A stretch of DNA of 57,366 nt from contig JAFAZV010000453.1 of NCBI GenBank assembly GCA_019239445.1, positions 1 to 57,366 of the forward strand, written 5' to 3'. The notes beneath the pieces are model-generated. The model worked only from the letters and a program-made list of their open reading frames with translations. It searched no databases and had not been told where the DNA came from. The position numbers were made by a program, and so were the translations under genes. Numbering within the stretch: the first letter of the stretch is position 1; each line of letters opens with the position of its first letter. Source of the DNA: Solirubrobacterales bacterium. GTDB lineage: Bacteria; Actinomycetota; Thermoleophilia; Solirubrobacterales; Solirubrobacteraceae. Below, piece by piece: positions 1 through 8,050 of this stretch.

Positions 1-636
1 GAACATCGGGCAGACGTGGAGCCAGCGATCGGAAGGCTGGTGCCCGGTTGCGATCAGGTTATGGCGGGCGTTGGCGAGCAGGTTCTCGTGGCTGAGCATC
101 ACGCCCTTAGGTGCCCCTGTGGTTCCGCCCGTGTAACAGATCGCCGCCAGCTCCGGCTCGCTCGGCGCGAGCGCAGGCACATCTGGCCGATCGGAGAGGA
201 GCTCCTCGTAGCCGAAGCATTCTTGCGGCGGAGCGCCGGGCACGTCGGCGATCAGTGCCTCGAGGCTGGGACACCGCGAGCGCAGTGCGCGCCCGATCTC
301 GAGCTGGTGAAGATCAACGATCAGCACCGCCAGCTCGCAATCGTCGACGATGAAGGCCAGTTCGTCCTCGCTGAGACGGAAGTTCAGATCGACGAGTACC
401 CGACCTGCCGCCGGCACGCCGAGCCAGCACTCGAGGTGGGCCAGAGAGTTGACCCCCAGGAACCCGACTCGGTCGCCTGCTTCGAGCGAAAGCTCGTCCA
501 GCACAGATGCCAGGGCGGCGACCCGCTCGGCCAGCTCGGCATAGGTGAGCGTGCGCGATCCGTCGATGACCGCGACCGAATCTCGGTAGAGCCGCGCCGC
601 GCGGCGCAGCGGCCAGCCGAGATCACCCCCGCTCAC
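1..636 (-). CDS. Acyl-CoA ligase (AMP-forming), 3' end outside window
   Basis: Partial gene: 212 codons are visible and the C-terminal half runs off the left edge. It belongs to the ANL family of acyl/aryl-CoA ligases, which adenylate a carboxylic acid and transfer it to CoA. The translation has the family N-terminus (RRAARLYRDSVAVIDGSRTL, then TYAELAERVA) and the P-loop-like AMP motif YTGGTTGAPKGVMLSHENL around residue 165. The GTG start at 636 overlaps the stop of the upstream amidohydrolase as GTGA, which fixes the start and implies translational coupling. It is the last visible gene of a minus-strand operon headed by an IclR regulator. The substrate cannot be told from this fragment. Confidence 0.88.
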   Translation of the reverse strand, partial: MSGGDLGWPLRRAARLYRDSVAVIDGSRTLTYAELAERVAALASVLDELSLEAGDRVGFLGVNSLAHLECWLGVPAAGRVLVDLNFRLSEDELAFIVDDCELAVLIVDLHQLEIGRALRSRCPSLEALIADVPGAPPQECFGYEELLSDRPDVPALAPSEPELAAICYTGGTTGAPKGVMLSHENLLANARHNLIATGHQPSDRWLHVCPMF

Positions 637-1505
637 GCTCGGAGCCCCAGCAGGCGGGCGGCGTTCTCCTTGAGCACCAGCGGGCGCACCTCGTCTTTGA
701 TTGGGAGCTTCTCGAAGTCGGCGAGCCAGCGGTCGGGCGTTATGAGCGGATAGTCGGAGCCGAACAGCATCTTGTGGCGCAGCTGCGAATTGGTGTAGCG
801 GATCAGGTTCTCCGGGAAATACTTGGGCGACCAGCCGGACAGGTCGATGTACACGTTCGGCTTGTGCACGGCGATCGCCAGCGCCTCGTCCTGCCAGGGA
901 AACGAGGGATGGGCGAGGATGATCCTGAGCTCGGGGAAGTCGGCGGCCACGTCATCCACGAGCATCGGGTGTGAGTACTTCAGCCGGACGCCGCCTCCGC
1001 CGGGCATTCCGGCGCCGATACCGGTCGTGCCGGAGTGAAACAGGCAAATCAGTCCGGCTTCGGCGACCGGTGCGTAGAGCTGGTAATGCTCGCGCTCGTT
1101 GGGCCAGAAGGCCTGCGTGTTGGGGTGGAACTTGAACCCGCGCACGCCCGCCTCGATCAGCGTGGTGATTTCCCGCACGGCGAGTTTGCCCTTGTGCGGG
1201 TCAACGCTTCCGAAGGGGATTAGGACGTCTGGGTTCTCGCGCGCTGCCGCCAGCACCTCATCGTTGCCGAGCCGCCGCCGGCCCATGCCAGACTCGTCGT
1301 CGACGTTGAAGATCACCGCCAGCATCTTGCGCTCGCGGTAGTAGCCCGCCAACTCGCGGGCAGTCGGCTGCGGAGGGCTGCCGCCGAAGTAGCGCGCTGC
1401 AGCCTCGAGCACCTCCACCGTCACCGGATCCTGGGCCTGTCCCTCGTTGCGCTCGGCGTGGACATGCACGTCGATCGCCGTGAGTCGGTCGACATCGACG
1501 CTCAC
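633..1505 (-). CDS. Amidohydrolase family protein (COG2159 type)
   Basis: A 290-residue TIM-barrel metal-dependent hydrolase or decarboxylase, of the type that includes 2-amino-3-carboxymuconate semialdehyde and gamma-resorcylate decarboxylases. Visible marks are the N-terminal HxH metal motif in AIDVHVHAE, the strand GVRGFKFHPN, a conserved His in LICLFHSG, ILAHPSFPW, and the C-terminal metal Asp in MLFGSDYPL. The frame is open further upstream to 1712, but GTG at 1505 begins just before the conserved core and overlaps the IclR stop (GTGA), so I use it. It sits between the IclR regulator and the acyl-CoA ligase, which suggests a ring-cleavage or decarboxylation step on the same acid substrate. 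The exact reaction is unknown. Confidence 0.85.
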   Translation of the reverse strand: MSVDVDRLTAIDVHVHAERNEGQAQDPVTVEVLEAAARYFGGSPPQPTARELAGYYRERKMLAVIFNVDDESGMGRRRLGNDEVLAAARENPDVLIPFGSVDPHKGKLAVREITTLIEAGVRGFKFHPNTQAFWPNEREHYQLYAPVAEAGLICLFHSGTTGIGAGMPGGGGVRLKYSHPMLVDDVAADFPELRIILAHPSFPWQDEALAIAVHKPNVYIDLSGWSPKYFPENLIRYTNSQLRHKMLFGSDYPLITPDRWLADFEKLPIKDEVRPLVLKENAARLLGLRA

Positions 1506-2287
1506 GGCACTCGCCCTGCTGCCAGATCGGCCTCGATCGCGGCGGCCGCCTTGCGCAGTGGCGGCAGCAGCTCCCGCCGGATCCCGGCCGGCGTCCTGCG
1601 GCTGGCCTGAGTCGAGAGGTTCATCGCGGCCACGACGGCGCCAGTGGCGTCGTGGATGGGGACCGCAACTGAGCGCAGCCCATCTTCGAGCTCCTGGTCC
1701 ACGATCGCCCATCCTTGCCGGCGCACGCCGGCGATGACCTCGCGCAGGCGCCGCCGATCGGTCACGGTCGCTCTGGTTAGCGCGACCAGCTCGGCTCTTT
1801 GCAAGAACGCGTCGAGGTCGGGCTCCTCGAGTCCGGCCAGCAGCACTCGGCCCATCGAGGTCGCGTGGGCAGGAAAGCGCGTGCCTACCGAGATTGCCAC
1901 CGTCATGATCCGCTGGGTCGGTTCACGTGCCACGTATACGACATCTGGGCCGTCGAGGACCGAGACCGAGGAGGACTCGTGCACCCGCTCGACCAGCTCT
2001 CGCAGGTGCGGCTGGGCGATCTGCGGCAGCGTCAGGCTGGAGAGGAAGGCGTAGCCGAGCTCTAGGACGCGTGGCGTGAGGCTGAACCGGCGGTCATCTG
2101 AGCGGACATAGCCGAGCTGCTCGAGCGTGAGCAGGAAGCGCCGAGCTGACGCCCGAGTCAGCCGCGTCTCGCGTGCCACCTCGGCGAGCAGGCGTCCGGG
2201 CCCCGGCGCGCTCAGCGCGCGGATCACGTCGAGGCCACGCTCGAGGGACTGAACGAACTGCCTGTCACGCCTGCGAGTGACCGCCAA
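1502..2287 (-). CDS. IclR-family transcriptional regulator
   Basis: About 261 residues, normal for IclR proteins. The N-terminal winged helix-turn-helix (FVQSLERGLDVIRAL, then LAEVARETRLTRASARRFLL) is followed by the ligand-binding domain (HESSSVSVLDGPDVVYVAR, GTRFPAHATSMGRVLLA, and GWAIVDQELEDGLRSVAVPI). It resembles the PcaR/PcaU group that controls aromatic acid catabolism. The frame stays open to 2590, but the first 100 codons do not look conserved. TTG at 2287 gives a family-typical length, though its Shine-Dalgarno is not well placed, so the start is uncertain. The gene heads the minus-strand operon and is divergent from the ABC importer at 2692, so it may control both. Confidence 0.88.
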   Translation of the reverse strand: MAVTRRRDRQFVQSLERGLDVIRALSAPGPGRLLAEVARETRLTRASARRFLLTLEQLGYVRSDDRRFSLTPRVLELGYAFLSSLTLPQIAQPHLRELVERVHESSSVSVLDGPDVVYVAREPTQRIMTVAISVGTRFPAHATSMGRVLLAGLEEPDLDAFLQRAELVALTRATVTDRRRLREVIAGVRRQGWAIVDQELEDGLRSVAVPIHDATGAVVAAMNLSTQASRRTPAGIRRELLPPLRKAAAAIEADLAAGRVP

Positions 2288-2691
2288 CGCACGGCGAGGA
2301 ACGTCGCCTCCGCCGGCCCCGGATGTGGATGTCGAACGCGTGCTGAACCCCGGTGGCGCCGCTGCGGCCGAGGATATCCGCCGCAGGGTAAAGCGGGCGG
2401 CCCAGCGTTGTGCGCCATACGAACGCTTGACTGCGATGCGCACCGAGTATACGCTCGCGCCCGCTGCACAACAGCGGGCGATCAGGTGAATGGGAGGTTT
2501 GACATGTCGAGGTTGACGAGACCTACTCCCTCCTCGCGCGGTCAATGACTCTCTGCGGCAAACGCCGCAAAGCCGGTCGGTTGTTGACAAATCCGTTCAT
2601 CGTCGGGCGGCGCCATCGACGTCAGCTGAGTCGAGACGAACGTCGGGAGCTGCGAAGGCAGTAAATCCGACGTCACCACAGGGAGGGAGAT
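2288..2691. other. Divergent intergenic region, no gene seen
   Basis: 404 bases separate the IclR operon from the ABC importer. I see no convincing gene; the open IclR frame crossing it has no family similarity. It holds the palindrome at 2554-2569 and a TTGACA hexamer at 2584-2589 without a clear -10 partner. A strong Shine-Dalgarno (AGGGAGGGAG) lies just before the importer's ATG. Confidence 0.6.
2554..2569. promoter_or_regulatory. Candidate operator palindrome
   Basis: A perfect inverted repeat, TGCGGC-AAAC-GCCGCA, lies in the divergent gap between the IclR gene and the importer operon. IclR proteins commonly bind short palindromes in such gaps. That it is an IclR site is inference; it is a single copy in GC-rich DNA. 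Confidence 0.35.
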
Positions 2692-4014
2692 ATGCCGGAC
2701 AGCCAGCAAGATCTGTTTCCGCGGCGTGAATTCGTCAAGCGCGCCGGCGCCGGCGGGCTGCTGCTCAGTACGGGCGGCGCGCTCGCCGCCTGCGGAGTGA
2801 AGAAGAGCTCCTCCGGCGGGAGCGGGAACACGATCAAGGTGGGCTACGTGAGCCCGCTGACCGGCGAGGCGGCCTCGTTCGGCGAGCCGGACACCTACGT
2901 GCTCGGCCAGGTCCGCAAGGCGATCGCCGGTGGCATCACGGGCGCCGACGGAAAGCACTACACGGTCGAGATCCTCCAGAAGGACTCGCAATCGAGCCCG
3001 CAGACCGCCGCCTCGGTGGCCAACGCGCTCATCAACGGAAGCGCCGTCGACCTGATGCTGACCACCTCGACACCTGAGGTCGTGAACCCAGTGGCCGATG
3101 CCTGCGAGGCGGCGGGCACGCCCTGCATCTCGACCGTTGTCCCGTGGGAAGCCTGGTACTTCGGCCGCGGCGCGAAACCGGGGAACAAGGCGGCCTACAA
3201 GTACACCTACCACTTCTCGTTCGGTGTCGAGAACTTCGCTGCCACCTACATCTCGCAGTGGCACCTGCTCAAGACGAACAAGGTCGTCGGCGCGCTGTAC
3301 CCCAACGACGCCGACGGCAACGCCATCCGGGCGGGACTGATCCCGTTGCTCGAGAAGGGCGGCTTCAAAGTCGTGGACGCGGGGCCATACAACGACGGCC
3401 TGAACGACTTCACGACCCAGATCAACACGTTCAAGTCCCACAACTGCCAGATCCTCAACACGTTCCCGCTTCCTCCGGACTTCGCGACCTTCTGGCGCCA
3501 GGCGATCCAGCAGGGCTACAAGCCGATCATCGCTCAAATCGCCAAGACCGGCTTGTTCCCCTCCCAAGTCGAGGCTCTCGGCAGTCTCGGCCCGACGCTG
3601 GCCACCGGCGCGTACTGGCACCCGGTGTGGCCGTACAGCTCCTCGCTCACCGGTCTCAGCGGGGCGCAGATGCAGGCCGGCTACGAGGCAACGGGCAAGC
3701 AGTGGACGCAGCAGCTAGGCGCTGACTTCGCGCTCTGGGATGTCGGCATTGCCGCGCTCAAACACGCTCCCAATCCCAAGGACAAGGTCGGCTTGGCCAA
3801 CTCGGTCGCCACGCTCAAAGTCGACACGCCGATGGGCCACCTGGACTGGACGCAGGGACCGGTGAAGAATGTCGTCGACACGATCATCCCCGGCTGCCAG
3901 TGGTTCAAGTCAAAGCCCGGTTCGAAGTTCACGCTCGACCTGCTGATGACCGAGAACGCGCAGGATCGGAGCATCCCCATCCAGGCCAGGCTCGTGCCCT
4001 ACGGATCGGTTTGA
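2692..4014 (+). CDS. livK: ABC importer substrate-binding lipoprotein (LivK-like)
   Basis: A 440-residue type I periplasmic-binding-fold protein of the branched-chain amino acid/amide importer family. The N-terminus has a twin-arginine-like RREF, a hydrophobic stretch and a lipobox ending LAAC near residue 34, so it is probably exported and lipid-anchored. The family start of the mature domain is clear (IKVGYVSPLTGEAASFGEPD), followed by ILQKDSQSSPQTAASVANAL. It is the first gene of a five-gene importer operon and has a strong Shine-Dalgarno (AGGGAGGGAG). Its stop overlaps the TTG of the next gene. The ligand is unknown; the aromatic-acid genes around it make an aromatic or organic acid as plausible as an amino acid. 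Confidence 0.9.
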   Translation: MPDSQQDLFPRREFVKRAGAGGLLLSTGGALAACGVKKSSSGGSGNTIKVGYVSPLTGEAASFGEPDTYVLGQVRKAIAGGITGADGKHYTVEILQKDSQSSPQTAASVANALINGSAVDLMLTTSTPEVVNPVADACEAAGTPCISTVVPWEAWYFGRGAKPGNKAAYKYTYHFSFGVENFAATYISQWHLLKTNKVVGALYPNDADGNAIRAGLIPLLEKGGFKVVDAGPYNDGLNDFTTQINTFKSHNCQILNTFPLPPDFATFWRQAIQQGYKPIIAQIAKTGLFPSQVEALGSLGPTLATGAYWHPVWPYSSSLTGLSGAQMQAGYEATGKQWTQQLGADFALWDVGIAALKHAPNPKDKVGLANSVATLKVDTPMGHLDWTQGPVKNVVDTIIPGCQWFKSKPGSKFTLDLLMTENAQDRSIPIQARLVPYGSV

Positions 4015-4775
4015 CGGCGGCCGCACACCCGCCGGGGCACCCCTCAGGTCGCGGTGACCCCTTGCTCGCGGCGCGCGGGGTCTGGAAGCGCTTCGGAGCT
4101 CTGCAGGTTCTCGAGGACGTGACGCTGGAGGTGCAGCGAGGGGAGGCTGTGGGGATCGTCGGTCCGAACGGGGCAGGCAAGACCACGCTGCTCGACCTGG
4201 TGGCCGGGGCGGCGCGGGCCGATCGCGGTGCCGTGTTCCTCGGCGGGCGCGACGTCAGCTCGCTGGGTGCGGCTGCCCGCAGCCGCCTCGGCGTCGGCCG
4301 CACGCACCAGATCCCGCGACCGTTCGCTGGGATGACGGTGTTCGAGAACGCCCTCGTGGCGGCGACGATGGGAGGCGGACTGCGCAGCTCCGAGGCGCGG
4401 GGAAAGGCGCTCGAGGCGTTGGAGCAGACCGGCATGCTGGCGCTGGGCAACCGGCCGGCGGCCACGCTGGGATTGCTCGACCGAAAGCGCCTGGAGCTGG
4501 CTCGAGCCCTGGCTACGGCGCCTCGGCTCCTGCTGCTGGACGAGATCGCCGGGGGTCTGACCGAGCCCGAGGCGCTCGAGCTCGTCGAAGAGATCAGGCA
4601 GTTTCACGCCAGCGGCCTCGCGATCGTATGGATCGAGCACGTCGTCCACGCGCTCCTGCGTGTGGCCGAGCGCCTGATCTGCCTGGCCTTCGGCAAGGTC
4701 ATCGCCGACGGCGAGCCGCAGAGCGTGATGAGCGACCAGGCCGTGGTTGATGCCTACCTCGGCAGCGCAGCATGA
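4011..4775 (+). CDS. livG: ABC importer ATP-binding protein LivG-like
   Basis: A 254-residue cytoplasmic ATPase that energizes the importer. Visible are Walker A GPNGAGKTTLLDL, the LivG-type segment GVGRTHQIPRPFAGMTVFENALVA, Walker B LLLLDEIAGGL and the switch region IVWIEHVV. The canonical LSGGQ signature is replaced by TLGLLDRKRLELARALA, a form common in this subfamily. An ATG-initiated frame begins at 3900 inside the binding-protein gene, but TTG at 4011 overlaps the previous stop as TTGA and gives a normal length, so I prefer it. A second TTG about 15 codons later is possible. Confidence 0.88.
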   Translation: MTAAAHPPGHPSGRGDPLLAARGVWKRFGALQVLEDVTLEVQRGEAVGIVGPNGAGKTTLLDLVAGAARADRGAVFLGGRDVSSLGAAARSRLGVGRTHQIPRPFAGMTVFENALVAATMGGGLRSSEARGKALEALEQTGMLALGNRPAATLGLLDRKRLELARALATAPRLLLLDEIAGGLTEPEALELVEEIRQFHASGLAIVWIEHVVHALLRVAERLICLAFGKVIADGEPQSVMSDQAVVDAYLGSAA

Positions 4776-5524
4776 GCCTGCTCGAGGTGCGAGACCTCGA
4801 CGTCCGCCACGGCCTCCTGCAAGCCGTCCGGCACGTCAGTCTGGTCGTAGGGAGTGGCGAAACGGTGGCGCTGGTGGGGGCGAACGGCGCCGGCAAGTCG
4901 ACATTGCTGAGGACCATCGCCGGGGCTCACCGGCCGGTGGGCGGAAGCGTCCTCTTCGACGGCGGTGACATCACGCGTCTGCCCGCGCACAAGCGCGTAG
5001 GTCTGGGGCTGGGGCTCGTGCCGGAGGGACGTCATCTGTTCCTGAGCCTGACCGTGGAAGAGAACCTGCGCGTTGCCGCACGCCCCGGCTACTGGGACAT
5101 CGAGCGGGTCCTTGATGCGTTTCCGCTTCTGCGCGAGCGGCGGGGAAGCCGCGCCGTCAATCTCTCCGGCGGCGAGCGGCAGGCGACCGCGATCGGAAGA
5201 ACGCTGACAACCAACCCCAGGCTCCTGCTGCTCGACGAAGTCTCCCTGGGTTTGGCTCCGGTGGCAGTCGACGACCTCTATCGCTCGCTGCGCACCGTCA
5301 TCGATCAAGGGACGACAGTGCTGCTGGTCGAGCAGGACCTGGGGCGTGCGATGGCCGTCGCGCAGCGCGTGATCTGCATGCTGGAGGGCCGCCTGGTCCT
5401 GGAAGGGCGCGCCGATGAGCTCACGCGCGAACAGGTCACCGAGGCTTACTTCGGGCTCGGCCGGATCGGTACCGAGGCTCGATCAGCGAGTGCGCCGGCG
5501 ACTCCGGCGGGAGGAGCTGCGTGA
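4772..5524 (+). CDS. livF: ABC importer ATP-binding protein LivF-like
   Basis: A 250-residue second ATPase of the importer. It shows Walker A GANGAGKSTLLRTI, the LivF-typical GLGLVPEGRHLFLSLTVEENL, signature NLSGGERQATAIGRTL, Walker B LLLLDEVSLGLAP and the switch His region LVEQDLGRAM. ATG at 4772 overlaps the LivG stop (ATGA). LivG and LivF normally form the heterodimeric ATPase under the two permeases encoded next. The C-terminal extension (about 20 residues, Ala/Thr/Gly rich) is not conserved. Confidence 0.92.
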   Translation: MSLLEVRDLDVRHGLLQAVRHVSLVVGSGETVALVGANGAGKSTLLRTIAGAHRPVGGSVLFDGGDITRLPAHKRVGLGLGLVPEGRHLFLSLTVEENLRVAARPGYWDIERVLDAFPLLRERRGSRAVNLSGGERQATAIGRTLTTNPRLLLLDEVSLGLAPVAVDDLYRSLRTVIDQGTTVLLVEQDLGRAMAVAQRVICMLEGRLVLEGRADELTREQVTEAYFGLGRIGTEARSASAPATPAGGAA

Positions 5525-6396
5525 CCTGGGTCAACGCCGTCATCCAGGGCATCCTCCTGGGCGGCCTGTACGCCCTGTTCGCGTGCGGGCTGTCCTTGAT
5601 GTTCGGGGTCATGCGAGTCATCAATCTGGCGCACGGAGATCTCGCGCTGCTGGGCACGTTCATGGTCCTCGTCGTGTCCGAGCACGTCGGTCTCTCGCCT
5701 TTCGCCTCGTTGTTGATCGTGTTACCGGGGGCCGCGGTGGTGGGGTATGTCCTGCAGCATCTGCTGTTCGGTCCCAGCCTCCGCGGGGGTGAGTTGTCGC
5801 CGATGCTGGCGACCTTCGGCCTGTCGATCGTGATCGGCAACCTGTTGCTGCAGATCTTCTCGGCCGACACGCACTCCTTGGGCGCCGGCGCGCTGACCAC
5901 CGCGAGCTGGCATATCTCGAGCCAGATCTCGATCTCGGCGCTGAGCGTTGTGATCTTCGGCGTCGCCCTGCTCGTCCTCATCGGGCTGCAGCTGATGCTC
6001 TCCTACACGCAGCTGGGGAGGAAGATGCGAGCGACCGCTGATGACGCCGCCACCGCCGAGCTGGTGGGCATCAACGCCAAGCGCGTCTACGCGATCGCCG
6101 CTGCGATCGCTTTGACTACGGCCGCCCTGGCCGGAACGTTCTTCGGCATGCGTTCCTCCTTTGACCCGACGCTTGGGCCCTCGCAGCTGATCTTCGCCTT
6201 CGAAGCTGTGATCATCGGAGGTCTGGGGTCACTCTGGGGCACGCTCGTGGGTGGGATCGCGCTGGGCATCGCGCAGACGGTCGGTGCGCAGGCCTTCGGC
6301 GCCTCGTGGTCGATCTTCTGCGGCAACGTTTTGTTTCTGGCCGTGCTGGCCTTCCGCAGCGAGGGGATATTCGCGGCGCGGGAGGCGGCGGGATGA
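5521..6396 (+). CDS. livH: ABC importer permease LivH-like
   Basis: A 291-residue inner-membrane permease with about eight hydrophobic helices. The family N-terminus is GILLGGLYALFACGLSLMFG followed by MRVINLAHGDLALLG, and the C-terminal coupling region is AFEAVIIGGLGSLWGTLVGG. GTG at 5521 overlaps the LivF stop (GTGA). It pairs with the LivM-like protein encoded next to form the membrane channel. Confidence 0.92.
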   Translation: MTWVNAVIQGILLGGLYALFACGLSLMFGVMRVINLAHGDLALLGTFMVLVVSEHVGLSPFASLLIVLPGAAVVGYVLQHLLFGPSLRGGELSPMLATFGLSIVIGNLLLQIFSADTHSLGAGALTTASWHISSQISISALSVVIFGVALLVLIGLQLMLSYTQLGRKMRATADDAATAELVGINAKRVYAIAAAIALTTAALAGTFFGMRSSFDPTLGPSQLIFAFEAVIIGGLGSLWGTLVGGIALGIAQTVGAQAFGASWSIFCGNVLFLAVLAFRSEGIFAAREAAG

Positions 6397-7538
6397 CCGT
6401 CGCGACCCCGCCCGCCGCGGCTTCATCGGCACCGACGAGGGTCGAGCGCTGGACGCGGGTGTCGGTCGCGTTCGCCGCGGCGACGATCGCCCTGGTGGTG
6501 GTCCTGGCCCTATTGCCGTTCTGGTTCGGCCCCAATACGACCGAGAAGCTGACCGAGCTGTTCGTGCTCATCATCCTCGCCGCGATGTGGAACGCGCTGG
6601 CCGGTTACGCCGGGCTCGTGTCCATCGGTCAGCAGGCCTTCATCGGGATCGGCGCCTACGCCGTGATCGTCTTCAGCGACCACGGCATCAACGCTTACGT
6701 CGCCGTGCTTCTTGGCGCCCTCTTCTGCGGGCTGGTTTCTCTGCCCACGTCGTGGCTCGTCTTCCGCCTGAGGGGCGGGCAATTCGCCATCGGCATGTGG
6801 GTGGTGGCGGAGCTCTTCCGGTTGCTGGTGACCAACGACCAGTCAGTCGGTGGGGGCACCGGACGCTCGCTCGACGCCCTCAACGTCTACGCACCGGCGG
6901 ACCGTCAGGCCTATACCTACTGGGTGGCGCTGGCGGCGATGACGGCGTTGATCCTGATCGGCTTGATCCTGTTGCGCAGCCGGCTCGGTGCCTCGCTCCA
7001 GGCGATCCGGGACGACGAGCGGGCGGCGGAGTCGGTCGGCGTGCCTGTCGCTCGGGCCAAACGGGCCGTATTCCTGCTCGCCGCTGTCGGGTGCGGCGCG
7101 GCCGGGGCGATCACGATGACCAACACGCTGACGGTGACGCCCGCCTCGATCTTCGGCGTGCAGTGGAGCGCCTACATGATCTTCATGGTTCTGGTCGGAG
7201 GCCTCGGAACGTTCGAGGGGCCGGTTCTCGGTGCGCTCATCCTGTTCGGAATCCAGCAGGAGTTCCAGAACGACGGCAGCTGGTATCTCGTCGGCCTCGG
7301 AGCGGTGGCGATCGCCGTTACGCTGATCCTCCCCCGCGGGGTCTGGGGCTGGGTGGTTGGCCGCTTCCACCTGCGCCTCGTGCCGGTCGGCTATACGCTG
7401 CGCGGCCTGTCCACCTCACTCCTCGGCGCAGGCCGCGAGGCTGGCGGCGCGGGCCACCGAACCGGCACAGCGGGTGCGCCGCCGACGGCCAGCGGTGAGG
7501 CGGGCACAGTCGTGCCGGCGCCGAAGGAGCGCGGTTGA
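6393..7538 (+). CDS. livM: ABC importer permease LivM-like
   Basis: A 381-residue inner-membrane permease. Family marks are the N-terminal LFVLIILAAMWNALAGYAGL with VSIGQQAFIGIGAYA, LRSRLGASLQAIRDDERAAE, and the ending MVLVGGLGTFEGPVLGALIL. The frame is open from 6306, but ATG at 6393 overlaps the LivH stop (ATGA) and precedes the hydrophobic core. It is the last gene of the importer operon; the C-terminal 45 residues are low-complexity Gly/Ala. A 512-base gene-free region follows. Confidence 0.92.
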   Translation: MTVATPPAAASSAPTRVERWTRVSVAFAAATIALVVVLALLPFWFGPNTTEKLTELFVLIILAAMWNALAGYAGLVSIGQQAFIGIGAYAVIVFSDHGINAYVAVLLGALFCGLVSLPTSWLVFRLRGGQFAIGMWVVAELFRLLVTNDQSVGGGTGRSLDALNVYAPADRQAYTYWVALAAMTALILIGLILLRSRLGASLQAIRDDERAAESVGVPVARAKRAVFLLAAVGCGAAGAITMTNTLTVTPASIFGVQWSAYMIFMVLVGGLGTFEGPVLGALILFGIQQEFQNDGSWYLVGLGAVAIAVTLILPRGVWGWVVGRFHLRLVPVGYTLRGLSTSLLGAGREAGGAGHRTGTAGAPPTASGEAGTVVPAPKERG

Positions 7539-7577
7539 CCTTCCTCTGACCAGGAAGCCGCGCGCCCCGGCGCCGTC

Positions 7578-7631
7578 GGGATGACGCATGGGTCGGGGAT
7601 GACGCACGGGTCGGGGATGACGCACAACGTG
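7578..7631. repeat. 18-bp tandem repeat, three units
   Basis: Units start at 7578, 7596 and 7614, each beginning GGGATGACGCA. The first two differ by one base (GGGATGACGCATGGGTCG against GGGATGACGCACGGGTCG); the third keeps the first 12 bases. A further GGGGATGACGCG follows near 7648. Confidence 0.75.
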
Positions 7632-7708
7632 CGATGCCGCACGGCGGGGGATGACGCGTGGCGTCGTAGGGCCCGCGGCGCCTGGATCAACCGCCACCAG
7701 CGCGCGCA

Positions 7709-7796
7709 CGACCAAATCGCATGCAGTCGCCGGCGGATCGAGCCGCTTCCTCGCGCTCTGGCGAATAAATCGACCAAACGCATGCATTCGCCGGCG
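7709..7796. repeat. 27-bp imperfect direct repeat
   Basis: Two copies, 7709-7735 and 7771-7796, both read CGACCAAA, then (T)CGCATGCA, then one variable base and TCGCCGGCG. They differ by one inserted T and one substitution. The second copy supplies the left arm of the hairpin at 7775-7820. Confidence 0.7.
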
Positions 7797-7820
7797 TCGG
7801 CGCTCGAATGCATGCGTTTG
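7775..7820. repeat. 16-bp perfect inverted repeat (hairpin)
   Basis: Left arm CAAACGCATGCATTCG at 7775-7790 and right arm CGAATGCATGCGTTTG at 7805-7820, with a 14-base GC-rich loop. There is no T-run after it, so it is not a standard intrinsic terminator, though it lies in a convergent gap where a terminator is expected. Confidence 0.75.
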
Positions 7821-7859
7821 TCGCCGTCCGCGCGCTCAACCCCTGTGAAGCATCGCCGT

Positions 7860-7962
7860 AGCGTTCGAAAGCGGGGGCGAAGTTCCGAGCTTTCGAACAT
7901 GGCGGCGAAAAAAACGACGTGGCGTTCGCGAGCGACGATCGTGGCCAGCGCTTTCGAACGCT
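7860..7962. repeat. Inverted repeat family centred on TTCGAA
   Basis: AGCGTTCGAAAGCG at 7860-7873 is matched by its exact reverse complement CGCTTTCGAACGCT at 7949-7962. A third, shorter copy (GCTTTCGAAC, 7889-7898) sits between them and can also pair with the first. Three TTCGAA cores in about 100 bases of GC-rich DNA is unlikely by chance. Confidence 0.65.
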
Positions 7963-8050
7963 GCGGCGACCTGCGCAGAGGCGGGGCGGGGCGCGGTGCA
8001 AAGCGGGCGATCCGAGACCGCCGCACCACCGCTCCGGCGCGCCTCACGTG

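Larger units (their letters stand above)
7539..8050. other. Gene-free region rich in short repeats
   Basis: 512 bases between the importer operon and a convergent DUF4234 gene. No frame here looks like a real protein. It contains an 18-bp tandem repeat, a 27-bp direct repeat and two families of inverted repeats centred on ATGCAT and TTCGAA, listed separately. No transposase is adjacent. It could be a decayed mobile element or a structured RNA. Confidence 0.6.

Noticed and set aside
2584-2589. TTGACA as promoter of the ABC importer
   Set aside because: No acceptable -10 at 16-19 bases downstream.
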